Part shown: piece after piece, positions 37,716 to 48,184 of the stretch
Layout: every line of letters begins with the position of its first letter
How positions within the stretch are numbered: position 1 is the stretch's first letter
Notes under the pieces: generated by a model
The model's database searches: none
Told to the model about the DNA's origin: nothing
What the model saw: the letters and a program-made list of their open reading frames with translations, nothing else
Assembly (NCBI RefSeq): GCF_958979055.1
Contig: NC_084896.1
Coordinates: forward strand, 27,899,501 to 27,963,500
Length of the DNA stretch: 64,000 nt
Direction: 5' to 3'
Source: Alnus glutinosa
Lineage: Eukaryota; Streptophyta; Magnoliopsida; Fagales; Betulaceae
Translations under genes and position numbers: made by a program

Positions 37716-37757
37716 CTAACTATGTCGGAATTGGTTCTTGTGGGTAATGTCTTTAAT

Positions 37758-37846
37758 GTGGATGGGTTGGCTGGCATCCTGGGCTGCAAGGACTCTTCTA
37801 TTGTGGATGTGTTGGCTGGCATCCTGGGCTGTAAGGACTCTTCTAT
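37758..37846 (+). repeat. short tandem duplication in the LINE RT
   Basis: The segment encoding LAGILGCKDSSI is present twice in a row (about 37,767-37,803 and 37,812-37,848), joined by GTGGATGT. Confidence 0.7.
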
Positions 37847-39154
37847 TCCTTTGAAGTATCTTGGTCTTCTATTGGGAGTCTTTTATCAGTTAAAGGCTAT
37901 TTGGTACGTTTATTGAGAAGGTAGAGTGGCGGCTGGCTGGTTGGAAAATGATGTACTTGTCCAAGGGTGGTAGGATTACCCTTATCAAGAGCACCATTTC
38001 CAATTTCCAATTTGCCTATGTATTTCATGTCCCTCTTCCCTCTCCTTGTCCTTGTAGGTGTTGCAAACCATATTGAGAAGCTTCAACGAGTTTCTTGACA
38101 TTTTAGGGGAGGGGGTTCAGATTTTTACAGGGTTGTGTGGTAGATCCTTTTTTGAGGTTAGGAAATGTATTTGTTGGAAGAGTTTTGTTCAACTAATTAT
38201 GTAGTTGTCTATTTTTGGGTTTAGGTCTCTGAATGCATTTTTTTTTTCTTTGTTACTTTTGGTTCTAGTCGCGGTTAAGTTATTAATGAGGATTTTGCTG
38301 ATGTCTAATCCAACTCTTACAGTATATACAAATATTATTTTTTTAATAATTTGGCTCTGCTGTGATTTTCTTTCTCAAAAGTTCGCTTGTCAATTTTCTG
38401 AGTTGCCAGCTTCCCTTATGGCAGTAATGCTGTACAGCATTCTTTTTCTGTTCTTATACTTTCTGGTTCGATTAACATGCATGCAACTGCATGATGACAG
38501 AATGTGTCGATGTACCTTTGAAGTATTCTAATTTTCAGTATCAACGTGTTTTTTGTTGTTGTTGAGATATTTTATTTGATGTAGAGAGGTGATTGATAGC
38601 ATGATGAAGGTTGGAGATGCAAATGCTCGCTTAAAACAATTGGAGGTGGCTCTTGATGCTGCACAAAGTGGAAAAAAAATGCCGAAACTGAGGTTGCATT
38701 GGCGAAAGAGAAGGCAGAAGTATCAAAATCAGAGGTTAAGAGGATTGAATTGATGGTAAGTGTTTGATTAGATGTTTTTATGCCATATGATAGGATCCTG
38801 GCTAACAAGTGACTGATGTTAGACTTCAGATGTAACAAAGAGGATTGAGTGTTAAAAACTAGTGGAAATGGTGTTATGCACCTATCTTCCCGCAATCTTT
38901 AGGTTTTCAATATGCATTTCAGTTCATATGAGTATTCATTCACAAGTCGATTGTAAGCAAGAAAAAGGTTGCATATAAATTGCTGAAGTAGCAGATAAGG
39001 AGGGGGTGATAATGAATTGAGAATGTCTAAGGCCTTGAATTCTCTCATGTGTTTCTTTTGGACAAAGAGATCAGGCTAATATATTTTTTAACCAGGCCTT
39101 TTTCATTATAAGAATCAGGATTTAATATTTTAACCTTCATAGGTTAGGGTGTGG

Positions 39155-39340
39155 TAAGCAATTAGCTTAGGCGGAAAGTCTGTTGCTTGTACTTGCTCAC
39201 ACACACACACACATACACACAAGCAATTAGCTTAGGCTGACAGTCGGCTGCCTTTACTTGCTTCACACACACAAAAGCAATTAGCTTAGGCTGCAAGTTG
39301 GCTGCTTGTACTTGCTTACACACACACACACACACACACA
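39155..39340. repeat. three-copy minisatellite with (CA)n tails
   Basis: AAGCAATTAGCTTAGGC followed by about 25 variable bases, TACTTGCT and a CA run occurs three times, from 39,155, 39,220 and 39,274. It lies in a MAD1 pseudogene intron. Confidence 0.85.
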
Positions 39341-40896
39341 ATAGCTTTGGTGCTCTATGAAGTCCTTGTTTGGGGGAACTTGGCTTTTGCCAATGTCAGT
39401 TCGTTTACTAGTTCTACCTGGCATGTTAGATTCACAGTAAGACTATCCAGCAAGTTTCGGGGGTTGCACCTTTGTTTTTGTTTTGGAGTTAATGGTCGAT
39501 GAACAGCCGGCAGTCAAAGGAGCAGAGTGTCCTGTCAGACCTCACAGCTGCTTATGTGTGCAGTTTATTTATGTTAATGGCTGTTTCTATTTCTTCTAGA
39601 TATTTTTGATGTCGATCTTTGTCTTTAATTTTTAATTTGTTTCTCTTCTGTCTATAATGGCTCTTCTTAACATCTTGTGTACATGGGTTGGCCCCATTGG
39701 TGAAGGAATGGCTGCCATTATATTCTTTGGATTGACCTTTTTCTTGAAAATACTGGTTATTTTGCCCCCATTTTTTTTTGTCCAGTTCTTGTATGAGATT
39801 GGATGTGACAAGCTTATTGCTTGAGATGATAATTGACTGGGTATTGCACTCATGTTGACTGTGAATTCTGTTGTATGAGTATCGTTCAGATTCTTCTGAA
39901 TGGATGTATACATATGCCATGTTGGGTTCTTACATCTGTAATGTTTAACTTGTTTATATTTTTCTCCCGTTCAATCATTTGATGCTAAACTATTGACTGT
40001 GTATTGTAGCTTTCTATGGTTACCGAAGAAAGAGATGAATTAAGAAATCTTGTAAATGAATTCAAGAGGCCAAAGAATGATGAAGCAGGAGATGAAGCAG
40101 TCAGTGGGGCTGTTCTTCAGGTTATATTATTTTTCCTCCCATGCCTCTTATTTTATTCATGCGATCTCTCATATGGTCTTGTTTGTGACTTGGTTTGCGT
40201 GGACAGGAGCTTGAATCGTCTATTGCAAAGAAAGAATTATGTATTAAAGAACTGAAGAGTAGTTTACGTGAACAGAAGGAAGTCAATACTCATCAATATG
40301 AAGAGATAAGGTTGCTCAATGAGAGGTTAAATAAATGCGGCAAGGAGAATAAAGTCATTGGAGAGGGAGGGTGATCGGCTTCGTTCAGAGATCCCTATTG
40401 GAGTCAAAGGTAAAGATGTTCTGAGGATTACTGGAACAATACGTTTCTCTCTTCCTGATACATCTGTGGTGAAGCATTTGATTTAAGGCTTGAATGGTTT
40501 CTTAAAAAAAATCTTCTGCAATATAAGCTTTCCTACCAATTTTTTCTCCATGCATGCGGAGTTGATAAATAACAAGAAGTTGCATATTGAGTTGCTGAGG
40601 AAACGATGTTAAGCTTTGCAATTCAAGGGAGATCAGTTAAAGAAATATGCAATTCAACAGAGACTAATCTTGCCTTGCCTTGCCTTGTAGATGGCTGAAG
40701 GTTTTGCCTCAGCTTCTTGCCTTTTTAAGCTGTCTTCTTGATGATGCAATATTAACAGGCATCCTGTGGTTCTGCTGATGGTTGCTTTTGCTTAATGGAG
40801 TAGTTTGTCATATGTGCCTGGAGCTGGAATTGATCCTTGCTTTTCTTCATAAAGAATACTCTGGATTCTATGGTCGTTCATTGGGTTTATGAAAAT

Positions 40897-40975
40897 AGTT
40901 TTTTTCTTAGTAAATCAATCTTATTAAAATGCGCAACGGGGTGCAATCCAAGTACGCAGGGAGGTTTATAAGAAT
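40897..40975 (-). mobile_element. LINE 3' tail in reverse orientation
   Basis: The reverse strand reads TATAAACCTCCCTGCGTACTTGG...GCGCATTTTAATAAGATTGATTTACTAAGAAAAAAAC, the LINE 3'-UTR pattern of this window. GGTTTATGAAAATA before it and GGTTTATAAGAATG after it may be a worn target duplication. Confidence 0.55.
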
Positions 40976-42779
40976 GTTATTTACTATTACTTTTTAATCT
41001 TGAATGATCATCAAAGGTTCTCGTATGCTGTTACTTGATGCTTATATTTCTTTTTGTACTTTATGCTCCCTAATTGTTTTTATTTATAAATTGAGGATTC
41101 AATGATATTTAAATTAGATATGTTCAGCTAGTTTTTATGTCATGGGAAACCCTTGATCTTTTTTTAAATGTTTTAATTAGAAATCATAGATTTTGTCATG
41201 TTCTTTCTTTATTTTGAGATATTGTTGAGACTTATATGGGCAAATGATTCATTTCATAAAGATGCTCAATTTGTTTTATGTTCTTGCCCAGTGTCATTGG
41301 TAACTTTTTTGTTGCTTTTTCCATCCACAGTTGGGCCATGGTGATTATTCTGCTGCAAGTACAAAAGTTTTGCGGATGGTAAATACCCTTGCAGTTGATA
41401 ATGAGGCAAAACGAACTATAGAGGCTTTACAAACTGAGTTGCAGAAGACCAAGGAGAAGTTACAAGCTGTTGAAGAATTGAAAAGTCAGACCGGTATAAA
41501 AAACATTGTTTCTTGAATCTTTTCTTCTTGGGGCCCTTGTTGCATAAACCTTTGTTTTTCAGGCTTTACTTATGCTGTAAGACTGTAAGTAGTATGGTGT
41601 TTAGTGTTTTTGTTTATTATTGCTATTCACTTTCAACTTTTGTTTCTTTCTCTTTTTGGGTGTATCTTGATGATTTCAAGGGTGTTGCTGACATTGGAAG
41701 TTAACTTATATGATTAGTCTAGTGGCATTCATTGACATTGTGGATTCCACTGAATTGAGGCATGGAGGAGAACAGAAGTTTGTGAAGTTAGTTCCCGTAT
41801 CTTGCTGTCCTTTGTCTAACTAAACAAGAGTGTTGGTTCCCCACCCACTCCCTCCTTAAAGACCACATATTTGAGTATATCTCCCAATCCCAAAACAGGA
41901 GGTATTGACAGACTTTGAAAGATCTTGAAACTGCATATACCATGTGGCGGTGATGAATATTGGTGCTATCTGTTATGGGTTGCTTCTATACTTTGAATAA
42001 ACACATCTTGAATGGTGATAGGAATTCAAAAGGATGTTTAATAAGTAATAGTTGGTTACCTGTATTGATTTTACAGTTATTGTCACAACTTTCTTCCTTA
42101 CACTGTTAAGCAACGAGTTCATTTCTTTCCCGTATTGCATCTTTTAACTATTCAGGTGATGCTGGGAAACTGGTGGATTCCTATATATCTGGGAAGATAA
42201 CGCAGTTAAAAGAACAAATTGCGACGCTTGAAAAACGTGAAGAGAGGTAAGTCCTTGATGGAAATATTTCGTTTCTTATTTCAGTGTTTTTTTAAGCCAA
42301 AGTGTTTGAACATACCCGTGGAACAGATACAAGACTGTTTTTGCGGATAGAATTTCAGTGTTCAGGAGGGCATGTTGTGAACTTTTTGGTTATAAGGTAT
42401 ATTAAAAATTTCTCATTTTGCTTTGTATTTTCTTATGATGTTGCCTCCATGTTCACGTTGTTTTCTAATTGGCTGTTCCCATGGGTGCAAGTTGTGACTT
42501 GGGATTGGTCAACCTAAAAACGAAAGCAGGCAAACCATTTCGGCATGCTTCGTTTAATTAATAAGAGTTCTGTTTTCGGTCCTTGGGTGAACACATGAAC
42601 TAATCATATAGGCTAGTTTGTTTCATGGCTGTTCTCATGGTTTACCTGACCCATACCAAGAATCAAACATGTGTAAACTGTACATAGGAATGGTATCAAG
42701 TGGGCTACAGGGATCTCTTCTTGTTGAATTTTTCAATTTTTCTTTCTAGCCTTCTTTTTGTTCCTCAGATCTCTCTCTC

Positions 42780-43015
42780 TCTCTCCCATTTTCTTTCTAG
42801 CCTTCTTTATGGGTGTTTGATGGGGGCTTCTTCTGTTTTTCTGTTTTTTGGGCTCTGAGTGTTATGGGTGCTCATTGTGGGTTTTAGGATTGATCCTTGT
42901 GGGTTTGTTTGGGTTTTTTCCTTTTGTGGGCTGGCTTTGGTGGTTTCTGTGTATACTCTCGGCGTACTTAGAGGCGCCTTACGTATTTTAATAAAATATT
43001 CTTACTTATCAAAAA
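42780..43015 (+). mobile_element. 5'-truncated LINE 3' UTR
   Basis: GTGTATACTCTCGGCGTACTTAGAGGCGCCTTACG...TTACTTATCAAAAAAAG matches the LINE tails at 9690 and 37,640. Only untranslated sequence remains. It lies in a MAD1 pseudogene intron, on the same strand. Confidence 0.6.
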
Positions 43016-44802
43016 AAGAAAAAATAAATAAAATGGGAGAATCAGTTGGCAGGAGAAAGGAGTTGTGGGTAGTTCCTGTTTGCATTATGTGGACAATTTG
43101 ACAGAAGAGAAATAATCGTTCTTTTAACTACGTAGTGTTGGATGGAAACTAAGTTTAAATCATTGTTCGTACATTCATTATTTAACTGGCTGCGCACTTT
43201 GGACAGTATATGTTATGATACTTTTTTGAATGTTCTTAACAACAATCAGTATATTAAAGTAATGCTTGATTTTTGAGTTGTTTCAGTTATGGGATGCTGA
43301 AATATGATATATTTTTTTTCTCATGTAATATGCCGCCGTGGTTGTAATCTCGCATAATCATTTGAAACTCCAACATTTCCTCCCCCTTTTGAGCTTGGAT
43401 TTGTAAACCTCCATACTAGAGTATAAAAATGGGCAATGGCAAAAGGACCTTATCATTCTCTAAATTATTGGGATGTTGGTCCAAATCACTTGGTGAGGAC
43501 AAAGCTATTATGACCCCTGCATTAGGTTTTAGCCAAGTCTGATACAAGCAGTTAATCCTAAAACACATGGGTTCAGCAACACATGAACTGCATGGGGGGA
43601 CAACCAAGAAGGGCCTGATATGCCTGAAAGAACTGTTACAACTTTGAAAGTCCAGAACCCCTCTCCCACGGTTACATCTTATTGTACCTGATTTGAGGAT
43701 ATCAAATCTTATTGCTCTACAATTCATTCTTTGATAAATACTAGTGCAAACATTTAGACCACTAACAGCCGTATTCTTATGGGCTTCATTAATGTTAACA
43801 TTATCCTTATTTTTGGCAGATTGTAATGGATGAACATCAGCGTTCTAATGGAATCCCAGTGACGCGTTTTACTCTCCAGTCTATTTATGCGCAAAGTGAC
43901 GACGAGAAGCTTGAATTTGAATATGAATCAGGGAATACAATCACATTGGTAAGATGGTCTATAAAGTCCCACAATAATAACCATAGGGTTTATTGGCCTT
44001 ATGGTAAGGTTATTACCATCCTGGAATGAAGATCATGGATTATGTCCCAAAGAATAAAAAAGTCTTGTCTAACAAAATATATGCAATTGGTTTGATAAAT
44101 TTTGGGAAATGTTTTGGGCTTTTGAAAAAGGTAAAAGTTGAGAATTGATTTGGTGGGGGCTACATTTGAGAAAAGTTAAGAATTGGTTTGGTAAAATTTA
44201 GGAAGTGTTTTGTAAAAATTAAAAATTGAAAAATATTTTTATAAAATAAAAGAAAAGATTGTTTTTTTAAAAGAAATAGTGCCACCACCGTGGTGTGATC
44301 TGGCGGCCCTGGTTGTATTTTATTTTTTACAAATATGTTGTGTTTTAATTTTTTTTTAGAAGTGTTTTGAGTTTAGAAAAGATTTTTGTAGTTTGTTTTG
44401 AAAAATGCGTTCGTGGTGGGGGTTACATCTAAAAATCCGTTTAGTTAACTAGTTTTGAAAATAGCTTTTAGCGTTTGAAAAGTGAAAAGAGTTTTGTAAA
44501 AGTTTACCAAACCAACCCACAATTTTTGGATAGCATTTAATGTGTCAATTGTGCGTTCCATAAGATTTCAACTGAAAATATTTCTTGAAGTTTCTCCTAA
44601 GTAATAATTGAGGCCTTCATGTCAAAGAGAAGGAATAGTGTAAGCATATTTCCACCAGCAGTTTTTTTTTTTTTTTTTTTTTTGGGGGGGGGGATTGAAA
44701 GTTCTTGTTGACATATCTGATTTAAAGAGAGATTGGAAACTAATTTTATTTTTTGTGTTACAGACAAATGATTACACCTCTCAGCCTGAGATATCCCATC
44801 AG

Positions 44803-46189
44803 GTAAGAAGCATTTTATTTCCTACAGTTCTTATATAAGCTTATGCTTCTAAACTAAAGTGTCATTTCGCTTCTTTGTAAATGGCTGACCCGGCCTGGAC
44901 CTGGCTGGTAATTACAATGAAACTTCTCAACCCAACCCCATATGTTGATTTTGGAAATAGATCATTCTGATGCTATGAGAAATGTGCAGGATCTTGAACT
45001 GTTTTATTTTGTTGATTTGATGTAATATGTAACTTACTCCTTTGCAGGTGATGAAATGTAAAATAGCCATTTGACTATTCTCGTGGACATGGAACTTTCC
45101 TGGGGTCATCATTGCAGTATATGCTTTTTGTGTCAAATCAAAGGGGCCCCGAATTTCAGGTATTTATAAAATATTTCCATATTTTCGTGATGTATGAAAG
45201 CATTTGTAGGGAAAGCTTTGGCATAGCGTGACTTAAGATTCATGTCGAAAGTAGGGGCCGCAGGGCAAACCGTAAAAATTGGCTGTTTGCCTTCCCTCAA
45301 GAGTACATTGAGAAGAAGAGAATATTAGGCAAGGTTTTATGTGGCGCACGTCATTAGAAGAGTAAACGGTATCTTCCAGAGGGCTTGAACTTGTTAAAGT
45401 AGTAGTACTTGTTAAAAAGCAATCATTTATCATTGGCCCTTTCACCAATTTCTTCTAGGCTATCATCATGGGAAGCTAGTGACAGTGAAAACTTGATGCA
45501 AGTAGATCTAATCAGTCACACAGAATGAGTGAGACCAGTGGGGGTGGTTTTGTTGGTGCATGTCCGAAGATGATAGGGCATCGATGCAAGTCGAAAGAAG
45601 GGTGGTGCAAATGCATTTTCGTGTGGCTTTCTTGGCCGTGTGTTGTTGGTAACTTCAACTCAGAGGCCAAGTATAGCAACTGAAAGACTCTAGAAGACTA
45701 TTTTAACCTAATAATTATTTATTTTTTTGGGGGGGAAATTACGCTCATCCCTCGTACTTGCATCTAAATTGCAACGTCATTACAAACTTTAAAAAGCTGT
45801 TATTAACTTAAGATTATCTATCCCTTTCACCCAACTCAGGATTTTTTTATTAAATCTGACAAAAATAGCCATGTGTGATGCACATGTTATACCCCCTATT
45901 ATGTGTGAAAATATAATTATGTTCTTAAAAAAAAAATTCACTGGCTATGGAGATCGACGAAGTTGGAGAGGCCCACGGTCGTGAGTCTCTGGCCATGGAG
46001 ACCTACGGCCAGCCATGGGTCTGCCATGGTGTGTGTATGTGTTTTTTATTTTTTTGTTTGTTCTTTTTAATATTTATCTGATCCAGATGTATTATTGTTA
46101 TTTTGAGTCGCATGTATTACATATTACCCATTTTTGCTAGAGTTAACAGAAAATCATAATAGAAGAGGGCTAAGTGAAAGGGTAAGATG
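44803..46189. other. 3' flank of MAD1 pseudogene and intergenic DNA
   Basis: The last MAD1 exon expected here (ending in the family's conserved C-terminal strand) was not recognised. The minus-strand ORFs at 44,927 and 45,233 show no domain. The stretch 45,730-46,180 begins GGGGGAAATTACGCTCATCC and looks like a degraded repeat, not coding. Confidence 0.35.
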
Positions 46190-46191
46190 AT

Positions 46192-46844
46192 TTGGAAGTT
46201 AATTGCAACTATGCTCATCTTTGTAGTCCCCCTTCTATGACACTTTCTTCGTCCCTTTTGCCAGAAAAATCACATGCCACGAATCCGGCATCTCCCCTTT
46301 ACAGCGGATTGGATTTGGCCTCTTTGTCGCAACATTTTCAATGGTTGCAGCTGCCATTATGGAGAAAAAGAGAAGGGATTCAGACAAAACATTATCCATT
46401 TTTTGGATCACCCCACAATTCTTAATCTTTGGATTCTCTCATTCTCCGAAATGTTTACAGCTGTAGGCCTCATCGAGTTCTTTTACAAACAATCCTTGAA
46501 AGGGATGCAAGCATTTTTAACAGCCATGACATATTGCTCATACTCATTTGGGTTTTTTTCTGAGCTCCTTGCTGGTTTCAATGGTGAACAAGATCACCTC
46601 AAGCTCCTCAAATGGCGGTTGGCTCCATGAAAATGATCTGAACAAAGACAGGCTAGATCTTTTCTATTGGCTGCTGGCAGCCCTCAGCTTCCTCAACTTC
46701 CTCAACTATATCTTTTGGTCGAGGTGGTATTCTAGCAATTCAACCTCATCAAGCACATCCCACCGTGAGATTCATGCGGAGGACTATAACCATTATAACT
46801 TCAACAATACCAAAAACGTTGGATCTGATGATAATATACCTTAA
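46192..46844 (+). pseudogene. NRT1/PTR (NPF) transporter, C-terminal fragment with frameshifts
   Basis: Reading across frames gives ATMLIFVVP, then YDTFFVPFARKITCHESGISPLQRIGFGLF (46,236 on), MVAAAIMEKKRR, FWITPQFLIFGFS, SEMFTAVGLIEFFYKQ (46,445), FGFFLSSLLVSMVNKI (46,548) and the end LNKDRLDLFYWLLAALSFLNFLNYIFW with a polar tail. This order matches the last transmembrane helices of NPF proton-coupled nitrate, peptide or hormone carriers; the FWI-FQ/FEMFT-EFF pattern points to the NPF4 side, which is inference. At least three frame changes (near 46,235, 46,435 and the T-run at 46,553) and the missing N-terminal three quarters make it non-functional. Confidence 0.75.
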
Positions 46845-47074
46845 TTCACATATATCTACACGTTACCTAGCATCTTGCTTTATATATATATAGGGGAAAT
46901 ATTATGTAATGGGATAAGGGGCTCTCTCGAGGCTAAGAGTTTTTGTATATATAATTATAAAAAGAATGCCATCTGGTGAACCTTAGCTTGGAGGCAGAAA
47001 TTAAGCTATATGCATGTATCTCACTCTTTAAGTTTTCTCATTAAGGCCAATGTCTAGATACATGTTCTTCGTCT

Positions 47075-47105
<31 letters not shown>

Positions 47106-48184
47106 ATGCACTACTGATCAAGAGAATTGGGCAAGGGGAAAAATGACATTATCGGATTATGAGAATGATTTATAAGCGGAATCAACATGATTAAAAGAAA
47201 ACTTTGTTAAAATATGATTAAATGATTAAATTTACCTTTTCAATTCTTTTCAACTTAAGTTTTTGAAATAAGTGGTGATTTAATATATATAGTATCAAAG
47301 TAGAAGTCTTGATTTCGAACTATGTCTCTTTCATTTACCTCTAATTTTAATTAAATATTCTACATATTGAACCTTTTGAGCCTACACGTGAAGGAGAGTG
47401 TTAAAATATGATTAAATTTACCTCTTTTCCTACTCGTGGTCCAGATATATCTTATTTTGTTGAATGATAGACTTCACATATGCTTTGATCATAAACTAAA
47501 CTAATGGAAATGCAAAAGAGAAAGGTGGGAAAAGGAGATGCACTTTTTAAGTGTACACAAGTTCTTATGAGAAATTATATCTAACCCAATTTACAACATG
47601 TAATGCATTATGTACGTTTATGGATCTGCTCTATCTGTACAACAATGTCATTCCTTGATCATGGGGAGGGCCTCATTGCTTTCTTTTGAATGACAAGAAA
47701 GGAATGTATAAGTGGTGGCCGGCTGCTGCTTTGGTTACTTGAAAGAAAGGAAGTGTTCTTTAGAGGAAATCTAACTAACATGATGTGATGAATGCATATA
47801 GAACATAATGAAGCCTCTATGAATAAAGTCAAAAAGGGCAAAAAAGTGACTTTTGGAGAGAGAGAGAGAGAGAGATGTGTGATCCATTACAAAATGTGCT
47901 GGAGTTGTTCCCATTTCCATGTTCATTTTGTCAAATCTTGTGCCTTTTAACAAAAAGACATGTCTCAAACATGTCCTCCTAACACCACTCGCGAAGTGCA
48001 TGTACATCAAACTGTTCGCTAAAAGTCGGCATCCATGGCCCCCCCCCCCTCCCCCTCTCCCCCAAGGAAAACAGCCACTCATGAAGGCTGGAGTTCCATA
48101 TCCTACAAGTCATGGAATATTTGATAATAGCTTCCCCCACTATAATTAAGAGTATCTTGCCTACAAAATGTGTGTAAGGGGTAT
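46845..48184. other. intergenic, no gene recognised
   Basis: AT-rich, with a (CT)n run at 47,078-47,104, a (GA)n run near 47,857-47,874 and a C run at 48,038-48,047. The minus-strand ORF at 47,771-48,082 is a chance reading over these tracts. Confidence 0.4.

Larger units (their letters stand above)
35010..38130 (+). pseudogene. LINE (L1-type) ORF2 remnant: endonuclease and reverse transcriptase
   Basis: Starts with the apurinic endonuclease domain (KLLSWNVRGLSEGDKRLRVR at 35,016; YGPHSDCDRR at 35,341). The RT follows: DGFTFAFF (36,308), [26 protein letters not shown] (36,462), [13 protein letters not shown] (36,604), MLFADDTLIFC with the FADD catalytic pair (36,919) and, after an interruption, LAGILGCKDSS...LKYLGLLLG (37,760-37,878), then WRLAGWKMMYLSKGGRITLIKS (37,930). 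Many stops and frameshifts. A (TTTTA)n run interrupts the coding sequence at about 35,981-36,031. It breaks off at about 38,110, close to the point in ORF2 where the fragment at 32,430 begins. Confidence 0.9.
23059..44802 (+). pseudogene. MAD1: MAD1 spindle-checkpoint pseudogene, split by retrotransposons
   Basis: Recognisable exons: truncated exon 2 (23,059-23,141), exon 3 (23,839-23,999), then a gap, then 38,585-38,755, 40,010-40,120, 40,207-40,409, 41,331-41,493, 42,156-42,246, 42,327-42,396, 43,820-43,948 and 44,764-44,802. They encode coiled-coil MAD1 sequence (QLLKEMNDFQERFKKQIQSQ; VIDSMMKVGDANARLKQLE; RMVNTLAVDNEAKRTIEALQTELQKTKEKLQAVEELKSQ; ITLKEQ-type region) and the C-terminal RWD-like head (RISVFRRACCELFGYKI, PVTRFTLQSIYAQSDDEKLEFEY). 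Disabling changes: no exon 1, TAA in exon 3 (23,922), a one-base loss in the A-run near 38,675, a one-base gain near 40,332 and a two-base loss near 40,393. The central coiled-coil exons and the last exon were not found. In the cell MAD1 recruits MAD2 to unattached kinetochores; this copy cannot make it. Confidence 0.85.

Noticed and set aside
39155..39340. CRISPR-like regular repeats
   Set aside because: Only three units, with variable spacing and CA runs as the spacer; this is a plant minisatellite.
39552..39920. Minus-strand ORF of 122 residues in a MAD1 pseudogene intron
   Set aside because: No domain, charged and low-order composition, lies between clear MAD1 exons on the other strand; treated as chance.
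43416..43727. Minus-strand ORF of 103 residues between MAD1 exons
   Set aside because: No recognisable domain, repeat or signal peptide; intronic position.
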